From positions 897,001 through 961,000 of the forward strand of contig NC_092520.1 of NCBI RefSeq assembly GCF_037038585.1: a stretch of 64,000 bases of DNA, read 5' to 3'. Source of the DNA: Patagioenas fasciata. Taxonomy: Eukaryota; Chordata; Aves; Columbiformes; Columbidae. The translations under genes and the position numbers were made by a program. Positions 36,950 to 48,000 of the stretch are shown here, piece by piece (within the stretch, counting starts at the first letter, position 1; each line of letters opens with the position of its first letter). The notes under the pieces were generated by a model that was given only the letters and a program-made list of their open reading frames with translations, ran no database searches and was not told the origin of the DNA.

Positions 36950-37115
36950 GGGACCGGGCGGGGCGGGGGAAGTTTCTCCGCGGGACCGCCCGGGGCGGCG
37001 GGAGGAGGTGGCTGGGACTTGACTTCCTCCCCTTCCTCCCCTTCCTCCTTCTTCTTCCTCCTCCCTCCTCCTCCTCCCGCCGCTGCCGCCCGGCCCCGCC
37101 GCGCCATGCCCTGGG
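36950..37115 (+). other. RHOG: Candidate RHOG non-coding first exon
   Basis: CpG-rich sequence with a long pyrimidine tract (37020-37080) ending at a strong donor, CTGGG|GTGAGT, with GT at 37116-37117. Vertebrate RHOG has a non-coding 5' exon before a single coding exon, and this is the best donor on the plus strand near the CpG island. The 5' edge is a guess. An ATG at 37105 inside it would, after splicing to 45676, make a five-codon upstream frame (MPWGC, stop). Confidence 0.5.
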
Positions 37116-37225
37116 GTGAGTGGGGCCGGGGGACCCGCAGGGGCTGGGGGGCCCGGGCCGGGGGGAGCAGTGGGGACCGGGGCAGCGGGACCCGCCCGGA
37201 GCGGGACGGCGGCTGCCGGGACCCC

Positions 37226-37507
37226 GGGATAATGGGACTAACGGGACCCGGGATAACGGGGTTAACGGGACCCGGGATAATGGGACTAGCAGGACCCGGG
37301 ATAACGGGGTTAACGGGACTCGGGTTAACTGGACTAACGGGACCCCGGGATAATGGCGTTAACGGGACCCGAGCTAACGGGACTAACGGGACCCCGGAGT
37401 ATTGAGGTTAACGGGACTAACGGGATCCGGGATAACGGCGTTAACGGGACCCGAGCTAACGGGGCTAACGGGACCCCGGGATAACGGCGTTAACGGGACC
37501 CGGGATG
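37226..37507. repeat. 24-bp-type minisatellite just after the RHOG donor
   Basis: About 12 copies of GGGATAACGGGGTTAACGGG-type units with ACCC, starting 110 bp downstream of the splice donor. Variants alternate GGACTAACGGG and GGGTTAACGGG. Confidence 0.93.
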
Positions 37508-38325
37508 ACGGGGCTGCCGAAGCTCCAGGGTGCTGCGGTTCGGAGGGGCCGGGACTGCTGCCCCAGGAGCCCGGGGAGCGAGGACAGAACCAGGGGGACA
37601 GAACCGCCCCGGGCCCCCGACCCCTTCCCGGGGCCACTGCACCGGCACCGCCCCCGCCGCCCCCGCCGTCCCCGCCGTCCTCGCCGTCCCCGCTGTCCCC
37701 GCCGTCCCCGCTCACTGCGCGACCCGCCGAGCGCTGCACCGTCCCAGCGCTGCACGGGCTGCGCTGCACGCCAGGGGGCGCCACACCGGGCACTGTACCC
37801 ACTGTGCCCAGTGCCCTGCACTGCACTGCACCGCACCGCACCGCACTGCACCGCCTGCTGCACCCACCGCACCCAGAGGTGCTGGGTCCCCTCCTCTTGT
37901 CTCGGTGGAAGCAGCAGCTGCCAAAGCCCCGCAGGTGGGACGGATGGTGACACGTGGGGACGTCACCCGTCCCTGCTGCCGGGGCTGCGCCGCCGTGGGT
38001 GTTTCGGTGGGGCTGGCGCAGGAGTGCGGGCAGCAGGGGCACCCGCGGGTGCGGGGCTGTTCCTGGCACTGCCGGGAGCTGCCAGGCCGGCACAGCCCAG
38101 GGCTCGGGGCTGCGGTGTGGGCAGCGGGGACAGGGGTGGTGTGTGCGAGCAGGGACGGGCATCCTGCGCCCGGAGCTTTGGTGTGACCAGGGCGGTGAGA
38201 GGTGCCAACCTGGCCGGTGCTGGTGTGCATGACACGGTGCTGGGCTGCGCCTCTGCCGGCGCTGTGAGCGATGCTGGGCTGGTCGGTCACCGCGGGGCCA
38301 CGGAGTGTGGCTGGGCTGGCTGGGC
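37508..38325. other. GC-rich intronic sequence
   Basis: No gene seen. 37675-37710 is a (CCGTCC)n-like run; 37800-37855 repeats CACTGCACCG-type phrases. Confidence 0.45.
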
Positions 38326-39394
38326 CCATCCAACCATCCACCCACCATCCACCCAACCACCCATCCACCCATCATACACCCAACCACCCGTTCATCCACC
38401 CATCATCCCCCCATCCACCCATCATCCACCCAACCACCCATCTATCCACCCATCATCCACCCATCCACCCACCCATCCAACCACCCATCCATCCATCATC
38501 CATCATCCACCCATTCATCCATCATCCATCCATCCATCATCCATCCACCCATCCATCATCCATCCACCCACCCATCCATCATCCATCCATCCACCCATCT
38601 ATCCACCCATCATCCACCCATCCAACCACCCATCCATCCATCATCCATCCATCCACCCATCCATCCATCCATCATCCATCCATCCATCCATCATCCATCC
38701 ATCCACCCATCCATCCATCCATCATCCATCCATCATCCATCCATCCATCCATCATCCATCCATCCACCCATCCATCCATCCATCATCCATCCATCCACCC
38801 ATCCATCCATCCATCATCCATCCATCCATCCATCATCCATCCATCCACCCATCCATCCATCCATCATCCATCCATCCACCCATCCATCCATCCATCATCC
38901 ATCCATCCATCCATCATCCATCCATCCACCCATCCACCCATCATCCATCCACCCATCCACCCATCCATCATCCATTCATCCATTCCCCATCGAACCATCT
39001 ACCCATCATCCATCCACCCAACTATCCATCCAACTTCCACCATCTGTCATCCATTCATCCATCCATTCATCATCCATCATCCATCCAACCACCCATTCAT
39101 CTATCAATCATCCATCCACTCAACCATTCATCCAACATCCGTCATCCATTCATCTGCCCATCATCCATCATCCATCCATCCAACATCCATCCACCCCTCA
39201 TCATCCCTCCATCCTCTATCCACCCAACCACCATCCGCCCAGCCGTCCATCCTCCATCCATCCATCATCATCGATCCATCCTCCATCCAACCATCTACCC
39301 AACCATCCATCCATCCATCCTTCTATCCCTCCACCGTCCATCCCCCATCCCTGTCCATCCCTCTGTCCGTCCCTCTGTCCGTCCCTCTGTCCCT
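38326..39394. repeat. Long (CCAT)n-derived satellite, about 1.07 kb
   Basis: Built almost wholly from CATC and CCAC tetramers, with a frequent phrase CCATCATCCATCCATCCACC. The tract is most regular at 38620-38930 and decays toward both ends, finishing in CCCTCTGTCCGT repeats. Forward frames read as HPSIHP-type repeats in all three frames, so it is not coding. Confidence 0.97.
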
Positions 39395-39414
39395 CAGCTC
39401 ACTGGCCAGGAGGG

Positions 39415-39490
39415 AAATAAAATGAGGAAATGAGTCACGACGAGCCTGCAGCTGGAAAATGAGGAAAATCAAACCCTGCGACTCAGCGGG
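39415..39490. promoter_or_regulatory. Candidate AP-1/MAF element cluster in the RHOG intron
   Basis: A consensus AP-1 site TGAGTCA at 39431-39437 and a second half-related site, CTGAGTCGCA on the minus strand at 39478-39487, lie 45 bp apart with GAGGAAA ETS-like cores between. The stretch is AT-richer than its neighbours. Function is inferred only. Confidence 0.35.
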
Positions 39491-39789
39491 GAGGTTATTT
39501 CAGGTGGAGGCTATTCCAGCCGCAACGGCAGAGCCGGGGTCACCGGCGGCAGCGCGCCCATGCCGGCCGTGCCAGCACCGAAGCCCCGCCGCGGCACAAA
39601 CCGCCCGCTCCGCCCCACGGGTCCCTGCTCCGGATCTGCAGATTGTGGTGGTTTCCTCTCTGCTCGCTGGGGCGGCGGCAGCGCCGGGGGCCGCGTGTGC
39701 TGCTCCCCCCGCAGAGCCGGAGGGAGCCCGGCTGTCCCCACAGCCCCAGGCGGCCGGGACACGGCGTCTGTCCTGCTGCCCGTGGCGTG

Positions 39790-40430
39790 GGGTGCAGGCT
39801 GTGGGGTGCAGGCGGTGATGCAGGGGCTGATCCGCACAGGGTCTGTGGTGCAGCGTGTGGGGCGCAGGGTGCACAGGATGGGGTACATGATGTGGGAAGG
39901 GGGGTGCACGGTTCCTGGTGCAGGATGTGGGGTGCAACATGCGTGGCGCAGGGTGCGCATGATGGGGTGCACGATGATGTGGGGAGTGGGGTGCACAGTC
40001 CACGGTGCACGGTTCGTGTTGCGTGGTTCGTGTTGCAGAGCTCATGGTGCAGGATGTGGGGTGCAGGGTGTGAGGTGCAGGGTGTGGGGTGCAGTGTGGG
40101 GTGCAAGGTGTGCAGCGCAGGGTGCACGATGATGTGGGGAGTGGGGTGCACAGTCCATGGTGCACAGTTCGTGTTGCACAGTTCGTGGTGCAGGGTGTGG
40201 GGTGCAGGGTGTGGGGTGCAGGGTGCACATGGCGGGGTGCACGATGATGTGGGGAGTGGGGCGCACAGCTCGTGCAGCGTGGTTTGTGTTGCACAGCTTG
40301 TAATGCACAGTTCGTAACGCATGGTTTGTGGTGCAGGATGTGGGGTGCAGGGTGTGGGGCGCAGGGTGCAGTGCCTGTGGTTCACAGCACACGGCGTGGG
40401 GTGCAGTGTGGGGCGCAGTGTGGGGCGCAG
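39790..40430. repeat. Degenerate G/T-rich minisatellite
   Basis: Irregular units around GGTGCAGGGTGTGGGG and GGTGCACGATGATGTGGGG, roughly 8-12 bp steps grouped into blocks of 120-150 bp. The phrase GATGATGTGGGGAGTGGGG recurs near 39973, 40128 and 40243. Confidence 0.9.
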
Positions 40431-42778
40431 GCCCCGGCGCACAGCTCTGCCCAGCTTCGCTTTGGTCAGGTTTGGCACCACGGGGTGGGAGCCCATGGGG
40501 CGGCTGCTCCGCTGCCCGTTGGAAACCCCCCAGGGCTGCCCTGGCTGCGGGGAGCGGGTTCTGCTTCCCCTTTCTGCCGCACAGGACGTGAGTCGCTCTT
40601 CCCGTCCCGGGGGTGGCCACGGGGGAGGTCACGGCGCGTCCCCCGCAGCCCCATTGCCCACCCGCACCCCCTCCCCAGCACCCCAAATCCTGGGGGCTGC
40701 GACTGGGCAGCCTGGGGGCTCCGGTGCTCCACGCAAGCTGTGCCCCCCGGCCCCACCAGCCGCCTGCGCCCCGGTGTCTTGGGGGGGCTGGAAGGGGTTA
40801 ATGGAGCTGCCGGCCATGGGCGTCCGGAGAACAGAGCTGGGCTTGTGCAGGCAGGATGGGCAGCGATGTCACCCTGTCCCCCTGCAACCCCAGCCGCGTC
40901 CTGCCCGGGGGTCCTGGCCCAATGCGTGGGTGCTCCCACCTCCCCCCAGCGTCTTGTGGTGGGGGCCGGACCCCACACGGATGCAGGTTGGGGTGCACGC
41001 AGCCCCCATGGCACCCACAGCCCCCATGGCACCTGCAGCCTCCTTGACAGCCTCCACCCCCATGGCACCCACAGCCCCATGGCACCCCCCACCCTCCCAG
41101 GGAGCTCAGGGCTGTGGGGACGGGTGCCCCGTGGGGCTGGGGGGCTGCAGCTGGAAGCATCGGTGGGGGGGGGGGCAGCTACAAGGGGTCTGCAGCCAAG
41201 GCCCCCGTGCTGCCCACATCCTGCTCCTTGGCACCGCGCAGGGCCCGGGGCTCTGGCTGCTGTGGCGCTGGGTCTGCACCGAGCCCCCTCCTCGGTGAGC
41301 AGGTCACACGGGTGACGTGGCCATGCCTGGGGTCCCCTCGCTGTGACACTGTCCCCCCCAACTCCACGGTGCCGGCGATGGCGCGAGCAGCCCCACTCCG
41401 GTGCCAGCACCCGCGTCTGCTCCTGCCCGGTGGCAACGCCGGTGTCACCGCCCCAGGCCATGGGGAAGTGTCCCCGTGTCCCCAGGCCCCTTCCCACTCT
41501 TCCTCCATCCCTGTAGCCACAACGATGCTCTCAGGGGCACGAGCTTTTCCGCTTGTCCCCGTCCCCTCCCCGGCAGCGCTGGGCCCGTCCCATCATGGGG
41601 ACGGTGCCGCTGGGTGCCCGTGGCCCCACGGCCGGTTTGGGGGTGTGGGGTTTGTGCTCGGTGTGACCGGTGCCGTGTCCCACTGTGGTGGGGCCGTGGC
41701 TGGTGCTCGGGGACCACCCCGCTCCCCGCGGGATGGGGGCTGCAGACGGGGACACCGCTTTGTCCCTGTCCCCCGGCAGAGCCGCCCCCCACACCCGCTT
41801 GTGGCCGCAGCAGCTCCACCGCGTCCCCTGCGGCTCCTGCCCCAGTATTGTCCCTGGCTCTGGTGGCTCTTCCCGCCCGCCTCCCTCCCCCGGGTGTTCA
41901 TAGACAGCAATGGGCTCCAGCCGTGCCCCCCCGGCCGCTGTGCCCATGGGGTGTCCCCAGGACCCCTGTGCCCCCTCTCAGGGCAGCAAACTGGGGTCCG
42001 GGGCTGCTGTGGGACCCCTCTCGCTGCCACCTCGGCTGGGTGACCCCGGCTGGCACCCGGGGCCGGGGGGACACCCGGTGTCACAGCAGCAGCCCGGGGG
42101 GACACCCGGTGTCACAGCACCAGCCAGTCCGGGCAGCTGGGAGACCCCAGCCTGGGGGGCAGTGGGGACCCCCCGCCGTGTGCCACAGCCCAGCCCCAAA
42201 TAGCTACGGGGACCTTGGGGTGCCATGGGGACACTGGGGTGCCTGTGGGCCACGGGGGCAGCGGGAGCCTGATGGGGACTCGTGGGGCACCGTCGGTGGC
42301 TCCTGCTCTGGGGGTGCTGCCCCTCGCCCCCGTTTTCCCAAAGCGAAGCCCAGCTGGGGGTTGTTTTGGCCGGGGAGGGCTGCTTGTGGCTCTGGTGACC
42401 CGGTGCCCGCGGCCTCGGGCGAGCGGAGAATTGAACCTCAAATACCAACCAAAATGGCTTTCCAGGAAAATTCTCATTTTTTGCTGTCTCTTCTTCTACC
42501 CAATCTCATCAAAAAAGGGGGAAAAAACCCACGGCGCTGCCAGCCGCCCCGGGGCCGAGGGAGAGCGGGGCCCGTGACCCCTGAGCCCTGCGTGCAGTGC
42601 GGGGGAAAGGTGCTGAAACCAGGCCAGCGAGCACAAACTGGGGCAGACTGGCCTGAACTGGGCCAGATGGTCCCAACAGCTCAGCCTGGTCATCGCCTCC
42701 TTCTGTCCCCATCACCCTGGTCTTGTCCCCATCACCCTGCTCGTGCTCCCCCGATCCTGTTCCTGCTGCCCCTGTGAC
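40431..42778. other. GC-rich unique intronic sequence
   Basis: 2.3 kb without a supportable gene. 40985-41085 has a short repeat on CCCATGGCACCCACAGC. 42425-42530 is an isolated AT-rich patch (CAAATACCAACCAAAATGGC). Confidence 0.5.
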
Positions 42779-43150
42779 CATCACAGAATCACTGAGGTTT
42801 GTGTTGAGGGACCTTCCCAGCCCCCCACTGCCACCCCTGCCATGACAGGGACATCTTCACCAGCTCAGGGTGCTCAGAGCCCCGTCCAGCCTGGCCTGGG
42901 ATGTCTCCAGGGATGGTTCATCCACCACCTCTCTGGCCAACCTGGGCCAGGCTCTCACCACCCTCAGGGTAACAATTTCTTCCTCATTTCCAGCCTCAAT
43001 CTCTCTCCTCCAGTTTAACCCATCACCCCTTGTCCTGTCACAACAGGCCCTGCTCTAAAGTCTGTCCCCACCTTTTTTATGGGCCCCTTTTAAGTCCGCA
43101 AAGGCCGCGCTAAGGTGTCCCGGAGCTTCTCTTCTCCAGCTGAACATCGC
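42779..43150 (-). mobile_element. CR1 3' fragment, third subfamily (left arm of an inverted pair)
   Basis: The 3' tail is at 42779 (ATCACAGAATCACTGAGG). It reads back to GAGCTTCTCTTCTCCAGCTG, then ends about 90 bp before the 18-bp array. Confidence 0.9.
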
Positions 43151-43240
43151 CCTGATCCTGCTCACACCCCTGCCCCTTCTCCCAGTGCCCTGAACTCCCA
43201 TGGCTGCTCTGAGCCCCACGGACCCCAGCGTGGGTCCCTC

Positions 43241-44055
43241 TGCCCATGCTGTGTGTCCTGCCCGTGCTGTGTGTCCTGCCCATGCTGTGTGTCCTGCCCG
43301 TGCTGTGTGTCCTGCCCGTGCTGTGTGTCCTGCTCGTGCTGTGTGTCCTGCCCGTGCTGTGTGTCCTGCCCATGCTGTGTGTCCTGCCCGTGCTGTGTGT
43401 CCTGCCCATGCTGTGTGTCCTGCCCGTGCTGTGTGTCCTGCCCGTGCTGTGTGTCCTGCCCGCGCTGTGCGTCCTGCCCGTGCTGTGTGTCCTGCCCGTG
43501 CTGTGTGTCCTGCTCGTGCTGTGTGTCCTGCCTGCGCTGTGCGTCCTGCCCGTGCTGTGTGTCCTGCCCGTGCTGTGTGTCCTGCCCGTGCTGTGTGTCC
43601 TGCTCGTGCTGTGTGTCCTGCTCGTGCTGTGTGTCCTGCCTGTGCTGTGTGTCCTGCTCGTGCTGTGTGTCCTGCTCGTGCTGTGTGTCCTGCCTGTGCT
43701 GTGTGTCCTGCTCGTGCTGTGTGTCCTGCCCGTGCTGTGTGTCCTGCCTGTGCTGTGTGTCCTGCCTGTGCTGTGTGTCCTGCTCGTGCTGTGCGTCCTG
43801 CCTGCGCTGTGCGTCCTGCCCGTGCTGTGTGTCCTGCCCGTGCTGTGTGTCCTGCCTGTGCTGTGTGTCCTGCCCGTGCTGTGTGTCCTGCCTGTGCTGT
43901 GTGTCCTGCCCGTGCTGTGTGTCCTGCCTGTGCTGTGTGTCCTGCCTGTGCTGTGTGTCCTGCCCGTGCTGTGTGTCCTGCCTGTGCTGTGTGTCCTGCC
44001 TGTGCTGTGTGTCCTGCTCGTGCTGTGTGTCCTGCCTGCGCTGTGTGTCCTGCCT
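43241..44055. repeat. 18-bp minisatellite, about 45 copies
   Basis: The unit is GTGCTGTGTGTCCTGCCC with C/T variants at CCCG, CTCG, CCTG and CCCA. As 18 is six codons, each frame encodes a fixed hexapeptide pattern (Cys-rich CCVSCP, RAVCPA, or hydrophobic LCVLPV forward; GRTHST or DTQHGQ in reverse). Five of six frames stay open beyond 300 codons. There is no start context, splice pattern or homology, so it is not called as coding. Confidence 0.97.
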
Positions 44056-44939
44056 ACTGCTGGTTCCTGCACCTCCACCGAGCCCCCCAGCCCTGGGGGC
44101 AGTGTTTGCAACCAAAGTGGGGAGCAAATTGAGGCCCAAGTCCGCGCGTTCCTTGGTGACCCGCCCGCCATGCTGCGGGGTGAGGGCCCCGGCGCTGCCA
44201 CCATCGCCTTCCTGCCACGGGCCGGGTGCCGGTGCCGGGGCTGCTCCTGGGGCTGCTCCCGCCGCTGCGCCCCGCACAGCCGGCACCCACAGACCCCCCG
44301 CCCCGGGAGCGCGTTTGCAGCGGGGAAACCGAGGCACGGTGCTGGGGCGGCTCCAGCAGCGCCGGGCGCAGCGGGCAGGGCGGGCGCCAGGCGGGGGGGG
44401 CACGGCGCGGCCCCCGGGCAGGAAGCCGCTGGCAGGGCGGGAAGAGGAAGAGCGACTTCCCCATGCGAGGGGGCAGGGACCCACGGGGGCTCCTGGGGGG
44501 ACATGGCCCCTTGCACATCCCCAGACATAGGGACCCCCAGCCCGCGGCCCTGGGGAGGGTGTTTCCCCAGTTTGGGGCTCTGGGGAGGGGTTTTACCCCG
44601 GTTTGCGGCTCTGGGCCGGTGGAGCACCCCCGTTTCCCCTGCCACCTCTGCCCCAGCCCTGCGGCACACGAGCCGCTGCCGGCACCGCTGCTGTGGGGAC
44701 AAATCCTTCAGGGCGGGCAGTGGCGGGGAAGGGGCCGCCAGCCCCCCGGGGGGGTCACTCCCACCTCCCCCGGCTGCAGCAGGAAGGGAGCAGGATGTGG
44801 CCCTTAATGGCAATTGCAGAGGGAACCTGAGGAAGGCAAACGGGGACAAACAGCTGCCGGAGCCGACGTCAGCACCGATGGCCGCGCCAGCTCGGCTGCG
44901 GTGCGCAGGGGCCGGGATGTGCGGGGAGCACCGGGCTCA
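44056..44939. other. GC-rich intronic sequence
   Basis: No gene recognised. Contains CGGGGAAACCGAGGCACGG at about 44324. Confidence 0.45.
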
Positions 44940-45405
44940 GCACAGGACACACATGGAGCTGCTGGAGAGGGGCCAGAGGAGCCCCAGGAATGACCCGAGG
45001 CTGGAACAGCTCTGCTGGGGACAGGCTGAAAGGGTTCGGGTGTTCAGCTGCAGAACAGAAGCTTTGGGGACACCTTGGCGCGGCCTTTCCGGAATTAAAA
45101 GAGGCCCATGAGAAAGATGGGGACAGACTTTTGAGCAGGGCCTGTTGTGACAGGACAAGGGGTGATGGGTTAAACTAAAGGAGGGAGGTTGAGGCTGGAT
45201 ATAAGGAATTGTTGCCCTGAGGGTGGTGAGAGCCTGGCCCAGGTTGGGCAGAGAGGTGGTGGCTGAACCATCCCTGGAGACATCCCAGGCCAGGCTGGAC
45301 GGGGCTCTGAGCACCCTGAGCTGGTGAAGATGTCCCTGTCATGGCAGGGGCGGCACTGGGGGGCTGGGAAGGTCCCTCCAACACAAACCAGCCGTGATTC
45401 TATGG
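44940..45405 (+). mobile_element. CR1 3' fragment, third subfamily (right arm of an inverted pair)
   Basis: Runs from ACACACATGGAGCTGCTGGAG to the tail AGCCGTGATTCTATGG. It is the same subfamily as 42779 but in the opposite orientation; the shared stretch is roughly 370 bp. Confidence 0.92.
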
Positions 45406-45673
45406 TTTGTCCCATACACACCAGCCATGGTGGCAGCGCGTCAGTGCTGGGTCGGGGATGCCGTTCCCCCTCAGGGTGTCTCAGGTTCCTGACCACTGTG
45501 GGGGCTGCCAGGGGGGACATGAGTGGCCAGGAGGCTCACCCGGGTTATGGGATATGGGGGAACTGAGTGTGACCTGGCCCTCTGCACCCTCCTGCCTGGG
45601 GCTGCCCGTGCAGGGGGACCACGGTGACCCCAGTCCTGGCACGTCCCCCTCCCTGACGCTGTCCCCTCCCCGC
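45406..45673. other. End of RHOG intron 1
   Basis: Unique GC-rich sequence leading into the acceptor polypyrimidine tract (GCTGTCCCCTCCCCGCAG). Confidence 0.5.
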
Positions 45674-45675
45674 AG

Positions 45676-45714
45676 GCTGCTGACGGAGGACGCGAGGGAC
45701 ACCGAGCCGCGGGG
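45676..45714 (+). other. RHOG: RHOG 5' UTR part of coding exon
   Basis: 39 bases between the AG acceptor (45674-45675) and the start codon. A TGA at 45681-45683 would close the upstream frame begun in the candidate first exon. Confidence 0.7.
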
Positions 45715-46290
45715 ATGCAGAGCATCAAGTGCGTGGTGGTGGGCGACGGGGCGGTGGGGAAGACCTGCCTGCTCATCTGCTACACCACCAACGCCTTCCC
45801 CAAGGAGTACATCCCCACCGTCTTCGACAACTACAGCGCCCAGAACACGGTGGACGGCAGGACTATTAACTTAAACCTGTGGGACACGGCTGGCCAGGAG
45901 GAGTACGACCGCCTGCGGACGCTTTCCTACCCCCAGACCAACGTCTTCATCATCTGCTTCTCCATCGCCAGCCCGCCCTCCTACGAGAACGTCAAGCACA
46001 AGTGGTACCCGGAGGTGTGCCACCACTGCCCCAGCGTGCCCATCCTCCTCGTCGGCACCAAGAAGGATCTGAGAAACAACCCCGAGACCATGAAGCGGCT
46101 CAAGGAGCAGAACCAGGCGCCCATCACCACCCAGCAAGGGATCAGCCTCTCCAAGCAGATCCGCGCCGTCAAGTACCTGGAGTGCTCGGCGCTCAACCAG
46201 GAGGGCATCAAGGATGTGTTCACCGAGGCGGTGCGGGCCGTGCTCAACCCCGTCCCGGCCAAGCCCAAGAAGCCCTGCGTCCTCTTGTGA
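45715..46290 (+). CDS. RHOG: Rho-related GTP-binding protein RhoG
   Basis: A complete, uninterrupted 191-residue Rho-family small GTPase. RhoG switches between GDP and GTP forms at the plasma membrane and works through ELMO/DOCK to activate Rac in macropinocytosis, migration and engulfment. P-loop GDGAVGKT (10-17), switch [10 protein letters not shown] (32-40, Thr35), DTAGQ (57-61, Gln61), base-specificity TKKD (115-118), SAL (158-160) and a C-terminal CaaX box CVLL (188-191; Leu at the end predicts geranylgeranylation). It is distinguished from Rac by SAQ after switch [19 protein letters not shown], and the PAKPKKP tail. The length is the family norm, the coding region is one exon as in other vertebrates, and it has no defects. 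The start is the only ATG fitting the conserved [14 protein letters not shown]2 converges from the right and STIM1 diverges on the left. Confidence 0.98.
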   Translation: MQSIKCVVVGDGAVGKTCLLICYTTNAFPKEYIPTVFDNYSAQNTVDGRTINLNLWDTAGQEEYDRLRTLSYPQTNVFIICFSIASPPSYENVKHKWYPEVCHHCPSVPILLVGTKKDLRNNPETMKRLKEQNQAPITTQQGISLSKQIRAVKYLECSALNQEGIKDVFTEAVRAVLNPVPAKPKKPCVLL

Positions 46291-46915
46291 CGGGGCGGCC
46301 GCTCAGAGACGATGCTGCCCCCGCCCCCAGCCCCCCGCCCGCCCCGGTGCCCCCCGCGCCTCGCCGCCCCCCAGGGACGGTGGCACCGGGGCCGCCAGCC
46401 CGGAGCCGCCAGCTTTAATAATACAGACCTCGTTTGCACTAACTGGGCGTCTGCCCTGGGGGCTCCCGCAGGACCCCCCGCCCCGTTCGCTTTCGGGTGA
46501 CGCCTCTGTGGACCTGGCACAGAGCAACGCATCCTGAGAAGGGGATACCGGGGGGGCTGAACACCCCTCCTGCCCCCAGCACCCCACAGGGACCTGCCAC
46601 CCCCCAGCACCCCATGGGGACCAGGGCCCTCAGCCCCTCTGTGCCAACCCCAGCGCTCGGCCGCCCCCAAGTACCCCAGTGACCCGGCACTGGCCCCGTC
46701 CTGCCGCGGGGTCTCCTGGGGGTGTTTCGGGGAGCCCAGCCCAGCGCAGCATCGCCGGTTCCCCGGGGCAGCGCCGGGCCGTGCAGCCCTGGCGGATCGG
46801 AGCCGGGCTGTGCCGAGGAGCCGGCGCGGGGCCGCGCGGGCAGAGGGACTCGCCTGTGACCAGCCGCTCCCCGTCCTGCTTCTTGTCCAATAAAGACACC
46901 TGCCCAGGTCCCGCG
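46291..46915 (+). other. RHOG: RHOG 3' UTR (inferred)
   Basis: From the TGA to about 20 bases past the AATAAA at 46889. A weaker AATAAT at about 46417 could give a shorter form. Confidence 0.65.
46889..46894 (+). terminator. RHOG: RHOG polyadenylation signal
   Basis: Canonical AATAAA in TTGTCCAATAAAGACACC, 600 bases after the stop codon. Confidence 0.8.
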
Positions 46916-47159
46916 GCTCCTGTGCTCTCCCGCACGCGCCCACTGTCCCCAGCACGGGGACACCCCCGCAGCCACCCCGGGGGACACGGGTGGCCCTGTC
47001 TGAGCTGGGCCGGGACCCCTCGCCCTGCCAGGGCTGAGCACAGGGTGCTGGTGGCAGCGCTGCTGCTGCCGGGGTGTCTGACCGGGGTGTCCCTGACACA
47101 GCCAGCACGACCCCGGCCACCCCATGTCTGCTCGGGGCCAGCGCTGAGCTCCCCGGCCT

Positions 47160-48000
47160 GGGGACATGGCACGGGGTGGCCATGGGGACATTGGGGATGG
47201 GGACATGGCACAGGTTGGCCATGGGGACGTTGGGGATGAGGACATTGCAGGGAATAGGAATGGGGACATGGCACAGGGTGACCACGAGGACATTGCAGGG
47301 GCTGGCCATAGGGACACTGGGGATGGGGACATGGCACAGGTTGGCCATGGGGACATGGGGGATGCGGACATTGCATGGAATAGGAATGGGGACATTGCAT
47401 GGGGTAGCCATGGGGACATTGCAGGTGGTGGCAGTGGGGACATTTGGGATGGAGCATTGCAAGGGATAGGAATGGGGACATTGCAGCCAGTGGCTATGGG
47501 GATATTGCATGGGGTTGCCATGGGGACATTGGGGATGAGGCATTGCAGGGGATAGGAATGGGGACATGGCATGGGTTGGCCATGGGGACATTGGGGGTGC
47601 TGACATTGTAGGGAATAGGAATGGGAACATTGTACGGGGTGGCCATGGGGACATTGCAGGGGGTGGCAATGGGGACATTTGGGATGGGGCATTGCAGAGG
47701 ATAGGAATGGGGACATTGCAGCCGGTGGCTATGGGGATATTGCATGGGGTGGCCTTAGGGACATCGCACGGTGTGGCCATGGGGACGTTGGGGATGAGGC
47801 ATTGCAGGGGATAGGAATGGGGACATTGCATGGGTTGGCAATGAGGACATTGGGGATGGGGACATTGCAGGGAATAGGAATGGGGACATTGCACAGGGTG
47901 GTCATGGGGACATTGGGGATGGGGACATTGCAGGGAATAGGAATGGGGACATGGCACGGGGTGGCCATGGGGACATCGGGGATGGGGACATTGCAGGGAC
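47160..48000. repeat. G-rich minisatellite in the RHOG-PGAP2 gap
   Basis: Dozens of GGGGACATTG / GGGGACATGG cores spaced 15-24 bp, joined by GGGATAGGAAT, GGTGGCCAT and similar linkers. A larger block recurs at about 234 bp: GGGGACATTTGGGATGG at 47437 and 47671, and GTGGCTATGGGGATATTGC after each. It is G-rich on the RHOG sense strand and begins 250 bp past the RHOG poly(A) signal. Confidence 0.95.

Larger units (their letters stand above)
37116..45675 (+). other. RHOG: RHOG intron 1 (inferred)
   Basis: From the donor at 37116 to the acceptor at 45674-45675 (CCCCTCCCCGCAG). 8.6 kb containing four tandem arrays and two CR1 copies. Confidence 0.5.

Noticed and set aside
34848-37107. Minus-strand frames of 573 and 443 codons upstream of STIM1
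   Set aside because: CpG-island composition makes stops rare; they overlap a CR1 piece and arrays and have no recognisable domain.
37505-39433. 642-codon plus-strand frame rich in His-Pro-Ser-Ile
   Set aside because: Runs through the CCAT satellite, which is open in all frames.
43110-45111. Frames of 621, 579, 471 and 440 codons on both strands
   Set aside because: Explained by the 18-bp array plus GC-rich flanks; no single frame is favoured.
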